Program-made: the position numbers and the translations under genes
Notes under the pieces: generated by a model
Databases searched by the model: none
What the model was told of the DNA's origin: nothing
What the model saw: only the letters and a program-made list of their open reading frames with translations
Shown here: piece by piece, positions 18,029-30,119 of the stretch
How positions within the stretch are numbered: the first letter of the stretch is position 1
Layout: the number at the start of each line of letters is the position of its first letter
DNA from: Syngnathus acus
Lineage: Eukaryota > Chordata > Actinopteri > Syngnathiformes > Syngnathidae
NCBI RefSeq assembly: GCF_901709675.1
Contig: NC_051106.1
Span: 3,482,001-3,546,000 of the forward strand
Reading direction: 5' to 3'
Length of the DNA stretch: 64,000 nt

Positions 18029-21000
18029 CTGTAGAGACACGTTTGTTTTTTTTTCTAAGAATGAATCACTACATATACAGTAAGATCTGCTTGGACAAAA
18101 GAAATGTCATTTGATCAAATGTGACAAGAATTGAAATTTTAGCTCAAAGGATTTTCCAAGCAATATTGGGAGCTGTTTTGTTCCGAGAGTGGCTCCAAGG
18201 AGAATGGATACATTTGTAAGCAGATGTGTACTGGAGGATGTGTGGTCAATTAAAGCTTATTCATTCTCTGTGCCCTTTTGCTGATGAGCGTGTCGCTGGG
18301 CTGGCATGCGCCCACGGGCTTTCAGTGCATTAGCACTGAAAGCAAACAACGCACAAGACACACACACACACACACGAACATTCTATGGCAGGATATCCTT
18401 CATAAACCCGTTGTAACTCTTGAATATTCTGCCCTGATTAATGGCGCATGTGTCCATGCACGACCGTGTGTTTGGTGAGCACGTAACCTTGGGTTTAATG
18501 CGTAGTCCCTTTGATTTCATCTCGTAATTATTTCTGTATCAGGATTAACTATTTCATCTCACAGGAATGGAGAGCGCCCTGTCAAAGGTTAACATGGCGC
18601 CCAAGCTCAAGATACAATCTCCCGCTTTAGCAGGAGTGGGGGTTGAGGAAATGAGTTTTGTTGTCATCCACTGCTCGGCAGGCAATCACGTTGGCTCTCC
18701 ACCTCTGCCCTCGGACCAGCATGCCTTTAATCGGCATCAACGGCGCCTGTTGTGACGCTGCTCGGCCTGCCCTGCCCATCTCGACATGACGCGCTGGTCA
18801 TATCAGCTCAGTTCTGCTTATGGGAAAAAAAGGGCGGATTATAGAAGGATGGGTGGGGAGGGGGATGCTCAGCGTGAAGGAAAGTGTCACCATCCAAGGA
18901 TAATTCAATCACGAGGCTAATATGCTAAGTGAGGCGTAAGTGCAACTATACGGTTGTTTGCTCTTCCGATATGTACACAATGTAGTGAGGGCTTCAAATC
19001 TGCCTGAAAGGTCCATTATCGTGCCACCTTGACGGGAAATGGCAGTGGTGAGCGTGTCTGACTCACCTAAACACTATCAGAAGCACTGACCTACATTTCC
19101 AGCCTAAATTCGAATAATATTTGTTCAGTTCAGTTTATTCTGTTCATTTCATTGCAATGAAGTGCCAAGTATGTCGACATACTGGTAATTACTTGAACTG
19201 AAAACAAAATACATGAAGTTATTTTGTAATTTAGAAGTCCACTACACTGTTGTGTGTTGTTATATTGCAATTTTGTGTAGTTGTTTTTGTAATTGTGATG
19301 AAGAGGTGGATTCAGGCTCAGGTGCTCCACTGATAAAGAATTCAAACAAAACCTCTTTAAGGTCACTGCTTAACCTCACGTTTGCTTTAAAAAAACAAAA
19401 AAAAAAGTGGAAATGGAAATTATGCGGAGAGAAAAAAATACATTCCTGTGTCATACTAAAAAAAAATTAAATTTTTTTTAAAATAAATAAATAAATAATT
19501 ACCTTAAATCAGCTCATATGCACATTTATAGGTCGGTTAACATTATGCGGCGCTTCATGTTTTTTTAAATGTTAGAATGCAAAGAAAGATGCAGCAAAAC
19601 ACAAGACGTGATCTCCCTTACAGTCGTGCATGCATCGTCCCCCTAATCTGCAGTTCAACATGCAGATGTTGACACTGCCTGAGCCAATATTTACAGATAA
19701 TGCCCATGTATCCTTTTACAAGCAGATCGATCAATATTTACTCATGGGTGAAATGCAAACTGTTACAATCCCACTATGTCAGCAGCAATAGCCGGATGAT
19801 AGCAACACAAATAGGACAACTGCATTGTCGAGTACTTTAGAGCTTCACTTAAAAAGTATACAACACGACCTTATATTCATTATTCATTCTGGGTCTATAG
19901 GGATTATAAAAAAACCACTATCATATTCCAAGAAAGTAGAAACACATACTATTTTCTTGATTTATGCCCATCTGGGAAGATTATTTTCAAAATTGTTGCC
20001 ATTCATGGATTTAAAAGCTTCAATCTCATATGACTAGCCTAACATTGGCGCGATTGACCGTGCCAAGCTTAAGGAGTCTTAACCACAACACACTACTTAT
20101 TTTGTGTAATAGATATCCAAGCTGTGCAAAATTATGTTACCCAGCCACATAGTCACCCTAAATACTACTGGGACTTGACCTTATGCCTCAGTGGCTTATC
20201 TTGAATCTATCAAAATGCTGAGGCAAAAACTCAGACAGCTACTGGCTGGGAGGATGAGGTCATGCTGGAATTGTGCTTCATTGGGTATTTCCATCGGTGC
20301 AGCCGCAGAAGAATAACATGCGTGGTTAAGGGGGGGGGGGGGGGGGGTACGTGAAGTCTGATTGGAAGACAAGAAATTGAGAATGAATGAAGCATGCAAA
20401 ATGTTTGCCACATAACTGAGCGAATAAAGTGGAAATGAAGGTCCATTCATCAGCTGGATGCTCCCTACATTAGGCAGTCAAATAGAAAAACGCAGGCAGG
20501 CAATCCATACGCTTGGAAAGGGCCTGTTTTTCGTTCTGTCACGTTCAAATTAACCCAAGCATGAGTTGGACGAATGGGGGGGTAGATAAGAGAGCTATTG
20601 GATTTGCACGATGGTAGCGCTCAGAGCTGTGGTGAACGATTTTTCCCCCGCTGTACTATTTGCCCTGATTTCTATTTCTCGTTTTTTTGTTTTTTGTAGA
20701 CGTGCTTGCATAAATGTGCAGGTGATGGTGGAGCGGGATTAGTGTGGTGCTTCACTGGTCTAATTTCAGACTCTCTGAAGCAGCAGTGTTTATTTTGTGC
20801 GTGATTCTTGTCAACTAGTGAGGTGAGGGTGGGAACTGGCGGTAATCCTCTTTTCCGTGCCTGTCGATGCACGTGCGACCCAAAGATAATCCAACTATAA
20901 TGAATTACAAAATGTCGTCAGGGGGGGTTTGGAAAGCATTACGGTCTTATTTGTTTTTTTGTTTGTTTGTTTTCGGGACTATGCAATGTAGTGGCAAGAG

Positions 21001-24000
21001 CTTCAAGATTGCTCCTCTATCAACGTCATTATGATGACCGTTTTGCCCTTTGAATATAATGAGACTCTCCCTGGTGAGGGACATTCAGAGGGTGGATGTT
21101 TATGAAAGGAGGCATTGGTTGGTCATCACCACCTTGTGCTTTGTAAAAGCCTAAAGGCAGCCACAAAAACCAAATCACGCTTCTAAGAGCCACGCAAATA
21201 CTGGACGTGACCAGACACCGAAGTTGACGCCTGCTGTTCTATCTTTGAAGTCACCTCTGGAGACATGGAGGGATTGTCAATAGAAGACACCGAGTGATGT
21301 AATACGCCGCGTTCAATGACACGGAATAACGCATGCATATTTCATACGTCATGCACAACAAAGTGCTTCAAATCTGAGGAATCTTTGGGACTGGCACGCA
21401 GCTGCTGCCTCGGAGAAGTCACTGCATTGTGCAAGTGCAGGCCCTGCAGTGTTTTACTAAAGCAGGTCACTCAAAACTTTGGACTCGCATGAAATTTGGG
21501 AGTAAAAATGTGCAGATTTAAGTCTGTATTTCACTCCATGCCCATTCCATGATTAATCAGTACCTGCAAAACAACTCAATTCTAAGACAAGGACGTGATA
21601 TTGAGCACACTCAAGGGCATGTGATGAGACATTTATGGACTACCTTCAATATCCAAAGTACAGAGTTGCTGCTCAGAAAGAATGCAAACGGTTCTCATAA
21701 ATAGTCAAGACAGATAAAGTCAATTTTAGCCATCTTGACTATTTACTTTTCATTCCCCAGATGAAACTCCCTGAGCTCATTCATGCTGACATCTATTTGA
21801 GTGTTTCTTCATCTTCTCCAAATGTCACATTAGTCATAGCAGTGCATCATGACTCAGAACCCATGGCGCATTGGACTAAAAGTTCAAAGATGAAAACCGT
21901 AAGACGTGACATATGCGTATATTACTATAATGCCAATGTGGAGTCAAAGTATTTTGACATATGCAGAACATTAATGCAGTGCATTAAAATGCATTGCCGA
22001 CAATAATAAAATCATAAAAATTACATATAAACTTTTTTTTTAACGTATTGGTATAATGCAGTCTTTTTTTTTTTTTTTACTTGACTATGTGCAAGTCAAT
22101 ACCTCATGACATGATGGGAAAAATGCTATGTTTGTAGCATTTAGCCTACAAGTATGTTTAAAAGTACTTGCGAGTACGTTCGAATGTACTCATTTGATTG
22201 TACTCACAACAAGTACGTTCAAACCTTACCAGTCAAAAATATTTTGAATCTACTGCTCTACTTTTCTGCAGAAATACATACAGTGTCAGGAAGTACAAAA
22301 TCTACCAATCAGTGTGTCTTTGAGATTTTGGCGTGTGTCCAGGGGGACAAAAAGAGGCTTGTTCAAATTCCAAATGTGTTTGATGGGTTCAAGGTCAATC
22401 CATTCAAGTTCTTCCACAGCAAATCCATCTACAATAACCACTACGTCACAGACTTTGTGATGCAGTCACGCTAGAACAAAAAAAAGTAGAATCCCCAAAC
22501 TGTTCTCATAAATTTGTAAGCATACACCAAAATAGAGGACGAAAAGAATTGGGATTTAAATATAAAAGCTTGTCCTGACTTTGAGATGCACCTCTTGTGT
22601 AAGTGTTGAGAGGACGTAAAAACAACAAGAGTAGCAATATCAAAAAAGGGAAGGAAAGAAAGAAGAATCTGGACACTCAGATGTAGTGACAGCTGAAGGA
22701 GGAGAAGGATGAGCAAGCACAGAGGAGGGATGGAGGGAGCTGACGGAGGAGAAGAATTAAACATGTTGAAAGAATGGAGCAGAATCACCCACGTCGTGCT
22801 TTTCTGTCTCATTCAATGACACGATGTAGCCCACAATGTGCGCGAGACGTAACCTCTTTTTTCCATCATCTTGAGCACTTTCTACTCGCCAGTAAACAAG
22901 CGAATCTGAGGACAATTGCATCAAGGGGCTTCATGCATCATTCTGTCAGTGGACATATCGCCCCCGATTTTGTTTGTTGACAAAATAGACAAGTTTGTTC
23001 TGCCCTGCAGGGAGAAACGTGGATATTAATGTGTGTCGAATCTGCTGTTCTGATAAACAGTGATGATGTAATGGCAGCATTGTCAGAGTCTTGAGGTGGT
23101 TGTAAGATGCAATATGGACAAACACTTTTGAGTGAAGCAGTATGGTGGCCTCAATGGGTCATTCAGGTGGACTGATGGCTCAAAAAAGTCCACCAATAAG
23201 TGTGACTGTGCATGCACAATCCAAAAAAAAAAGTGTTTATCTAGTTTGCACAGTGCAGATCACATCTCATAAAAGATCCACTTTGCTTTCAGATGCATAT
23301 TGAGCAATTTGACGCAGCCAAATGGTAGCAGTGCCGAGCCGCTCTCTCTCTCTCTCGAGTCTAATTTATTGATGCAGCAGGCTGCATATGCTTATGAAAG
23401 CTTTGATTTATATTTCTCAGCCTGGGCCCATGAGATACAACACAGGTTCAAGCTCTTTTACAGTATCAGTGAGCAGCAACTTCACCATAACCCAACACGG
23501 GCACCTTTCAAGCCAGTCAGGAGACTCATGGCGCTGTCCTAATTTGGACGGGCTGTTTTAATCCTTGAGTCTCATGGCTGCCGGTTACGTTAAGCTGCTA
23601 ATGCACACGTTTCCCTCCGAGGGCTGACGAATGATATGACAATAACGCCAGCGTTGGTGAGAGCAAGCGTGGCGCACAATAACACCAACACGTATGTTGT
23701 GTCATCATACATCTGTGAAGCTTCAGGTACTTCTTAGAGACTTGACCTAAACCCCATCCAAATGTTGAGGGATGTACACAGATTTTGAGTAAGGTCCTTT
23801 CACTGACTTGGTGAAAAATCTACTTCCAGAGAAGTCCGTCTACAATTAACTCCAAATTTCCTTCCATTTTTAGTTCTTGTAGCTGCTTTAATGAATACCT
23901 TCACCTAAAATAGTGTCATCATGGACTGATCCAAAACTAGTCTTTGCTCACCATCACTACTACATAATGGGACCATATACACATATTAGTCCATAGTGAT

Positions 24001-24340
24001 CCATATTAGAAGGTACGACCTAAAAAACTCTGGAGAATGTGGAACTATTTTTGACAATAGAGACGATAGAACGATGGAGCCGGGCTCGGCGTGATATCTT
24101 CCAGGAGGAGTGAAGATGCAGCCCATCGTAGATGAGAATCATCTCGCTCTTTTTCCCATCAACACGTCCTGGCTGCTCTGCATTCTCACAGCCTCCTCCT
24201 CCCACAAACGGCACACATCAACATTCATCAATGCCATTAAGCTTCTTTTTCTAATTCATCCCATTATCAAGAAAGGGAACGGGGAGCTCTGGAGGAATAA
24301 ATCTTTGTTAGCAAGGAACAAAAAAAAAAAACCTTCTTAC
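18029..24340 (-). other. Probable first intron of pak6, no gene seen
   Basis: About 6.3 kb with no supported coding exon on either strand. It holds an (AC)n tract near 18356-18375, an (AAAT)n tract near 19480-19497, an 18-bp G run at 20330-20347 and T-rich runs near 22030-22080. The short open frames here are AT-rich and lack domains. Confidence 0.5.
20330..20347. repeat. Homopolymer G(18)
   Basis: An uninterrupted run of 18 G. Length is likely variable and error-prone in sequencing. Confidence 0.9.
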
Positions 24341-24640
24341 CTTGCTGTCCAGTGACGAGGAGAGCCACTCTCCTCCAGGAAGGGTTGAAAGCAAGAGTGA
24401 GCACATACACTGCTCGTGACACCACTCATGCGCGCACACACATGCACCCACACGAAGACATGAGAGGACTGGCTCTCAAGCCAGCCAGCACTGCAGGCTG
24501 CCGCTTGCCTGGGAAAGCCTGATGCGTTTCTCCCTCCAGGCACAAGCGCACACTGCCATCTCAAAGGCTCTTTGTCGGGGCTGATTCATCCCCGGCTGAG
24601 TGCTGCTGCAGGTCCGTGCGCCGGATCCGGCTCCCGGGTA
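24341..24640 (-). promoter_or_regulatory. pak6: Candidate non-coding first exon and promoter of pak6
   Basis: On the minus strand a strong donor, CAGCAAG|GTAAG, closes an exon at 24341. Upstream (to about 24640) the sequence is GC- and CpG-richer than its surroundings, with GGATCCGGCTCCCGGG near 24620 on the plus strand and a (TC)n tract just beyond, near 24767-24784. This fits a TATA-less promoter and a 5' UTR exon spliced to 18028. Several ATGs in the exon would be upstream ORFs. The exon's 5' boundary is not determined. Confidence 0.45.
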
Positions 24641-24784
24641 CAAGGAGAGACTGAAAAACGGAGGACAAAAGCCATGTAGAGGACAGGTAGCATCCACTGG
24701 GAGAGAATACCTCGGCCCCATCCAGGTCCTTCCATCCCCACCCCCCTCTACCTCTCCAACTCACGCTCTCTCTCTCTCTCTCTC

Positions 24785-26880
24785 ACGCCCTCCCTCCCTC
24801 TCCCTTTTTATCACCTCCCTTCTCTGCCTCCTCCCACCCCGTCATTGGGCTGTCTTTGTAAAAGAATTGATGGCGTGTGTCTACGCGCATGGAACGCATT
24901 TTGTGTGGTATCCGGTGACTGTAAGGAGAGAAGACCTCCAGTACACCTGGTCGGGATACCTTTCATCCCTCTCCCCCACCCATGTTGTCTCTTTTACACG
25001 TCATCTGGATGACATGAGAACATGAGGGTGATGCCTTCACCTACTGTGCTGCTGTTCAGTCAAATGCATTATCCATGGAATGACAGGGTCAAGGATGGCA
25101 GATGGCAGGAGAGGTATAAAAAAAAAAAAAGGGAGGGGTGGGTGGTGTGTAATATTTCTGCAGAAGGTACAATCCTCACCCTTGCAACCTTTTTTATGGG
25201 ATTCTAAAGAGGTCTTCCAAAGACCCGTCATCGTTACTTAAGCGAAACATTCACTTCTCTTTCCACCACAATTATTTTCTGAATAATTTATGCAGACGCT
25301 GAGACGAGGCACAAAGCAGGAAAACGTATTAGGGTCAAGTCACACGCAGACAAGGCAAGCAGGATTTGGGGCATACGTGTAAAAGATGACGATTGGATAT
25401 GCTTGCAGAGGCGATCCCGAAAAGGCTGAAATTATGATGTTCCTCTTGACACATCAAATAAATCCAAGCCAAAGAGGAGGAGAAGCAATATGCATAATAA
25501 TGATTATATTTGACATTCCAATTCACTCTTTTGCTGAAGCTGTAAGGATTACAGAATGGGTCAGAAAGTTCAACATACGCAGATGAAATAGAGATTTACA
25601 ATATGGGGAAGAAGGAGTATATTAAGAAATTTATATATCAAGAGTTGACACATTAAATTTACCCTTTGCTGTTATGTTGTGGAGGTCGGATGTTGTTTGT
25701 CATCATAAAAATATAAACGTTAATACTGAGCCAAAGCTCAAGCTAAACAATTTATGAAATATTACATAACCAGTATTAGATTAAGTTTAACCGATGAGGC
25801 AGTGTGGCACAATGGTAAGATTGATAATAGATATGAATAAACGAGTACATTTTAAATTGTGAGTTACCTCTACCAAGGAAAATGCTATTTTCTATTATGA
25901 CTCATTTTGACTCATTTTCCTGGCAGGAAGCGACACCCAACCCAAAAAAATGACACTAATAACATATTGCGAGAATCTCTGAGGCAAACCGACTGAGTAT
26001 AGCTTCTTTCTGTGCTTTTATGAAATATGTACGTGTGACTTCTAAATGTGAAAGTGAAGGGTGGGGGGCTGGGTTAAAAGCATGTGGCCTATACAACATG
26101 AATGTGCTTGTTTTTCAAAGTAGGAAGCTAGGAGAAAAAAAAAGCTGCATGCTCTGTCTGCACAAATGTGGCCTACTTCCACCATTTTGCCACCCTGCAG
26201 TAGAAGAAGTCACTATGGATTTTCTGCTATCAGAGTTGTTGCCTGCCTGCTTGCTTTCTTTCTTTCATGGGATGAGCTTTTAATAAATCCTGTCAAAAAG
26301 CGAGCTGTAGATTATAATGTGGTTATGCTGTGTTAGTACCGTGGCAGTGCATCATGTTTCCCATCATTTATCAGTGAATTTCAGCTGCTCTCAAAATTTA
26401 AAGTACCTAGACAGTTTGGCAACTCACCAGTTGAGAGGATCTTAGCTGGCAGAGTCATATTTCCTCTATGCGATTAAAGTCACTTTTCTCCAGCATTCCA
26501 CGGGAGAGCGGCCTGCCTCATTCACCACAGCGTGTGGCATAGATATTAATGCAGCTTTTTAAAAGTAAATATCTGATTTATTTAGTCCTCTATACATAAG
26601 AAAAAAAAATGTTTCTTGTTTTCTGACATCTTAAAGCCCAAGTAGATCAATCTTAATTTGTGCCTTTTCTGGACTATCAATTTGAAATGTTATTTAAAAA
26701 AAAAAAAAAACAGATGGAAATTAAAATGTTTTTGAAATCCGATTCATCTATTAATTGCCAAAATAATCAGCAGACTAATTGCTTATCAAGATCGATAGTT
26801 GCAGCCCTAAATGATTTCTTAATATATTCAACTGAATCATAACATTAATTTGGTCATCCTTAATGGTGAATTAATGATAC
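24785..26880. other. pak6-bub1b intergenic region, no gene seen
   Basis: About 2.1 kb of AT-rich sequence between the inferred pak6 promoter and the bub1b poly(A) site. I read it on both strands for missing bub1b kinase exons and saw no kinase-type motif, long codon-biased frame or splice-bounded exon. An AT-rich repeat remnant lies at about 26640-26808. Confidence 0.55.
26640..26808 (-). repeat. hAT-like repeat remnant ending AGGGCTGCAACTA
   Basis: On the minus strand it begins AGGGCTGCAACTATCGATC and continues with alternating ATTAGT / AATTAAT and GATGAATCGG blocks. This is a wording common to a large family of non-autonomous hAT repeats in fish. The other terminus is not clear. Confidence 0.45.
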
Positions 26881-26904
26881 ACAAAACATTTGCTGATGAA
26901 GAGT

Positions 26905-26910
26905 TTTATT
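26905..26910 (-). terminator. Candidate poly(A) signal of bub1b
   Basis: AATAAA on the minus strand, about 355 bp after the bub1b stop. A second AATAAA overlaps the stop codon itself (CAATAAA, about 27262-27267). Either would end the transcript here. Confidence 0.5.
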
Positions 26911-27262
26911 GAGGGTGGTTGAGCACCCAACTTTTCATGAATTGGAAATGTTGTGAGACAACATAAAGAACAGAAACTATGCCGGAACATTCTGCTATTT
27001 GACTAAGAAGGTATAGGAGCAGACCCAAGACACTTTTTCATTACCATTGCCTAACAACATACAATGCAAAAAGCAAACGGCCCCAGATAACCGGCAAAAA
27101 AAAAGCTGTACTGTTGTAAAAAAAAGGTTTTGGAAATTAATGAAAAATAAACATCATTTTGTTTAAAAAAAAAAAAAAACACTTTCAAATGTTAACATAC
27201 TCTCTAGCTGCCACAACCAATGCTTTAAAACTGTCAATTTAAAAACATTGTTAAGTGGATTT

Positions 27263-29526
27263 TTATTGTTCGTCAGGGAAGCTGGCCACCTGCGAGTTCT
27301 TTTTTAAATACAGCTCGGCATGCAGTTCCTCTAAGCTGAATTCGGTGGTGCCGCTGAAGAGTAGCTCTTTACAGTACATGCTCTTTTCCAGCTCTTTGCT
27401 CGATTCCCCTTCTTTCTGCTCCAGCAGCTTTTTCAGAGGAGTCTCGTTGTCTCTGCAGCTCTTGCGTGCTGACAAAATGTTGTTCACTGTGGGTATGATC
27501 TTGCACGGCGTCCTGAGCGAGAAGACGCACACCACAGAGAAAAATGATTAACCTTACATGAATCACATACACAACAAATTATATTGTACATTGTCTATTT
27601 GCTTGAAAAAGATATTGCAATTTTGCTCAACATACTGGTACATGTTTTTGTTATAAATGTGTGCATATATAAAATTTACAATCATGTATCAGGGCATCAA
27701 GACAAATGCCAAACATGCCATTCCAAAGTAGGCCAGCACAATGTGGACCGGATCCATCGACAAGCTTGGCAAGCAAAGTCGGTGAGATTGCAATCTGCAA
27801 TTTCAACACTAGATGACACTACATCGCACACTAATATAATTTATTGAGCAAAATTGTTTTATTCATCTCTGGCAGGGAACCAAATTGACCAAGCTACTGT
27901 ATATTTTTAATCCATTTCAAATGCATGTTCAATATTGATGACTCACATTTTTGGGGTCTCTGATTCATCAACAAAAGGTTGGAAAGTGGGTCTTGGAGGA
28001 GGTGCAGCCATCAATGTGTGTCCAAATTTAGACTTCTGCCGCACCTTGGATGTAGAAAAATGGAGTGAAATGTAAGCAGAAATATATGAAATATATCAAA
28101 ATGAACTATCATTTAAACCTACCTTCACATTGCACCATTTCTCCACCCCTTTTTCATTTTCCTTTGGCCTTGCAGGAGGAGGAGCCAGCCAAGGCTCGAA
28201 TTTTGGTTCTGAAGGCGCAGCGCTTGCTTTAGTCTCATCAAAGATGACCAATTTACTGTTGCTGCTGTGACTGCTGCTTTCTTCGATGGGATCGGCACGC
28301 AAACTCAGGCCTCTTGAGACACCTACAGAGTACATCGACACATCAACTGTTCTCACAAAAGAATTTCTTGCCCTAAAAGTAAGCAATGCATTTGAGTGAG
28401 AGTTCTTTATTTTGTGCTTACTTTTAATCGCAGCTCCGGTTCTGACGATAGGCACGGCAGCCTTCTTCCCTCGTGTTTTGAGCTCGGCAAGAGAAACTCT
28501 CTCGGGTTCTTTGGACTCGTTGTCACTGTCACTATCATCGACTTTTTTCATCGCTTGTCGGGACACTTGAGCCTGCAGCATCCTGATAATGCACAGCATT
28601 TGAAGGAGGTGGAAAAAAATGTTATGGGGAAAAGGAACACACCTTGCAAAGTTAAGATATGCCTGCTCAGTACCCAACTCACTGCACTTAAAATAGAGAC
28701 CAATTCTAAACAAAAAAGGGTTCAATGGTGGACACCTACTTGTGAAACTGCTGTAGCCTGTCAAGAGGCTGGGCAAACATTTGAAGTCCTTCTTGGAAGA
28801 CCAAGTCAGCTTTAAGGAATTCGCCACGGTTCTCATGCTCCTCAGCCCAGGCGATATAGAAGGACGCCCGGGTGGTCCCTATTCCCTGGGCTTTCATGTA
28901 CCTGTAAATGTCCAAGCGCTCCAAACAGTGCCCCGCCTAACAAACATACCTCCAATATTAGGTTCCAACATTTTTAAGAGACAGCCTGGGAAAAGGAAAT
29001 ATACAATCACACTCACATATTTGATCCAGAGGTCAACGTAGCGAGGATCGTTGTGATATTTCTTTTCGTCTGTGTATCTTGTAACGGCTTGCTCTAACAG
29101 CGTGCTCAGGTTGCTCCCTTTTCCTCCCTGAGGAAACATTTGCTCTGACCATCTGATGTACCTGTCCAACACAGAACCATAAGAGCATAATTGAAAGAGT
29201 GCTCACATCGTGACTATACTCAATTAACTTACCGATCCCAAACATCGAGTGGATCGTCTCCATTGTACAGCCGCAATTCTGCCTCAAAAGCCCTATGAAA
29301 AAAAGAATGCCGTGTACAAATATTGTCATCATTTCACAACTATTATAAAATACAATGCCATGTTTTAATCAAAGCATTCATACTGTCTCTGTTGGAGGAT
29401 GGCAGGGCTGGGGCCATCTTTGCTTTGACTGAGTGCCTGGAGCAACGCTGACATGTTTCTCCCACGTCTCAAAGGCTGAATGTTCTCTTTGCAGAGCTCC
29501 CAATCCACATCCTCTCCTTCTGCCAT
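27263..29526 (-). CDS. bub1b: BUBR1 (BUB1B) spindle-checkpoint protein, short MAD3-like form without kinase domain, 417 aa
   Basis: Coding exons in order: 29526-29384, 29292-29233, 29161-29017, 28936-28740, 28582-28422, 28322-28123, 28044-27947, 27512-27263 (stop TAA). Borders are AG/GT and phases close. BUBR1 belongs to the mitotic checkpoint complex that inhibits APC/C-CDC20 at kinetochores. Visible parts in order: KEN box 1 (13-15, in [12 protein letters not shown]); TPR domain with [28 protein letters not shown] and [21 protein letters not shown]-like LVIFDE (260-265); KEN box 2 (289-291, in RPKENE); [18 protein letters not shown] (from 335); and the BUB3-binding GLEBS motif [19 protein letters not shown] (380-398). 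The frame then stops after DEQ. Human BUBR1 is about 1050 aa and continues with the PP2A-B56-binding KARD and a pseudokinase. No exons for these are seen before pak6. BUB1 is excluded by the KEN boxes and by linkage to pak6. Confidence 0.93.
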
Positions 29527-29538
29527 TATGAAAATCAC
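29527..29538 (-). other. bub1b: 5' UTR part of the first bub1b coding exon
   Basis: The minus-strand acceptor CCTCTGTCCAG precedes 29538. The coding exon therefore carries 12 bp of 5' UTR and is spliced from a non-coding exon ending at 29862. Confidence 0.65.
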
Positions 29539-29861
29539 CTGGACAGAGGAAGATGAAAATAAACAAGAAATGCTTTTACTTAAAGAATCAATTTTATGTT
29601 CATCACAACAGATGCATAAAAGTGGAAATGAAAGATACAATGCTCTACTAATGAACAACAACACATAAACGTGGTGATTCAACATTATGCATCAAATTAC
29701 GATTATACTTTGCAGTAGAATCAATTTTCTCGAACGCAGAACGTGTAGGCTAGCACGTTAGCAAGATTAAAGAAAATCGATCGACATTAAAGTTTGCATT
29801 AACAATGGTTGCATTTAATCCACCACAATACACATTTTTAATAGTTTGGATACCACTCACA

Positions 29862-30060
29862 AATTGCCTGATGTGCGTCAAAATGTCTGTTGTTGATAGC
29901 AGCGCAGCAGAGAGCTTCGTTACTGCTGTATTTTGAACAAGGAGCGCTGTTTGATTGGACGACGGCTCATTGGAGGAGCCATAAACCGGATATGACGACG
30001 GGTAGTTGCTTCCGGAATTCTTCCTGTTTTGATTTGGTCAAGGAAGCTGGCCGGCTGATT
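29862..30060. promoter_or_regulatory. Candidate bidirectional promoter shared by bub1b and zfyve19
   Basis: A non-coding bub1b exon ends at 29862 (minus-strand donor GTGAGT at 29856-29861). Upstream of it are a CHR-like TTTGAA (29932-29937), two inverted CCAAT boxes (ATTGG at 29954-29958 and 29969-29973) and an ETS-like GCTTCCGGAA (about 30008-30017). There is no TATA box. The zfyve19 ATG is at 30120. CCAAT plus CHR is the usual layout of G2/M genes such as BUB1B, and head-to-head spacing suggests a shared promoter. The motifs are seen; function is inferred. Confidence 0.6.
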
Positions 30061-30119
30061 TTTTTTACAGTGCGACAAGATTCTTTAATTTGTAACTTAA
30101 TTGTTGCATGCGCATAGAA

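Noticed and set aside
22146-22230. Recurring AAGTACGTTC-like words suggesting a small array
   Set aside because: Units are irregular in spacing and sequence; it is not a CRISPR-type or clear tandem repeat.
24600-25025. 141-codon open frame on the plus strand rich in Ser/Pro/Leu
   Set aside because: It is the (TC)n and CT-rich antisense of the likely pak6 promoter; low complexity, no domain and no splice support.
24700-27262. Searched the minus strand for missing bub1b kinase and KARD exons
   Set aside because: No kinase-type motif, long biased frame or AG/GT-bounded exon was seen by eye; a profile search would be needed to be certain.
30108-30119. In-frame upstream ATG (MRIE) for zfyve19
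   Set aside because: The FYVE-type proteins I know start near M-x-x-RCY-x-C, so ATG 30120 is preferred; the upstream start cannot be excluded.
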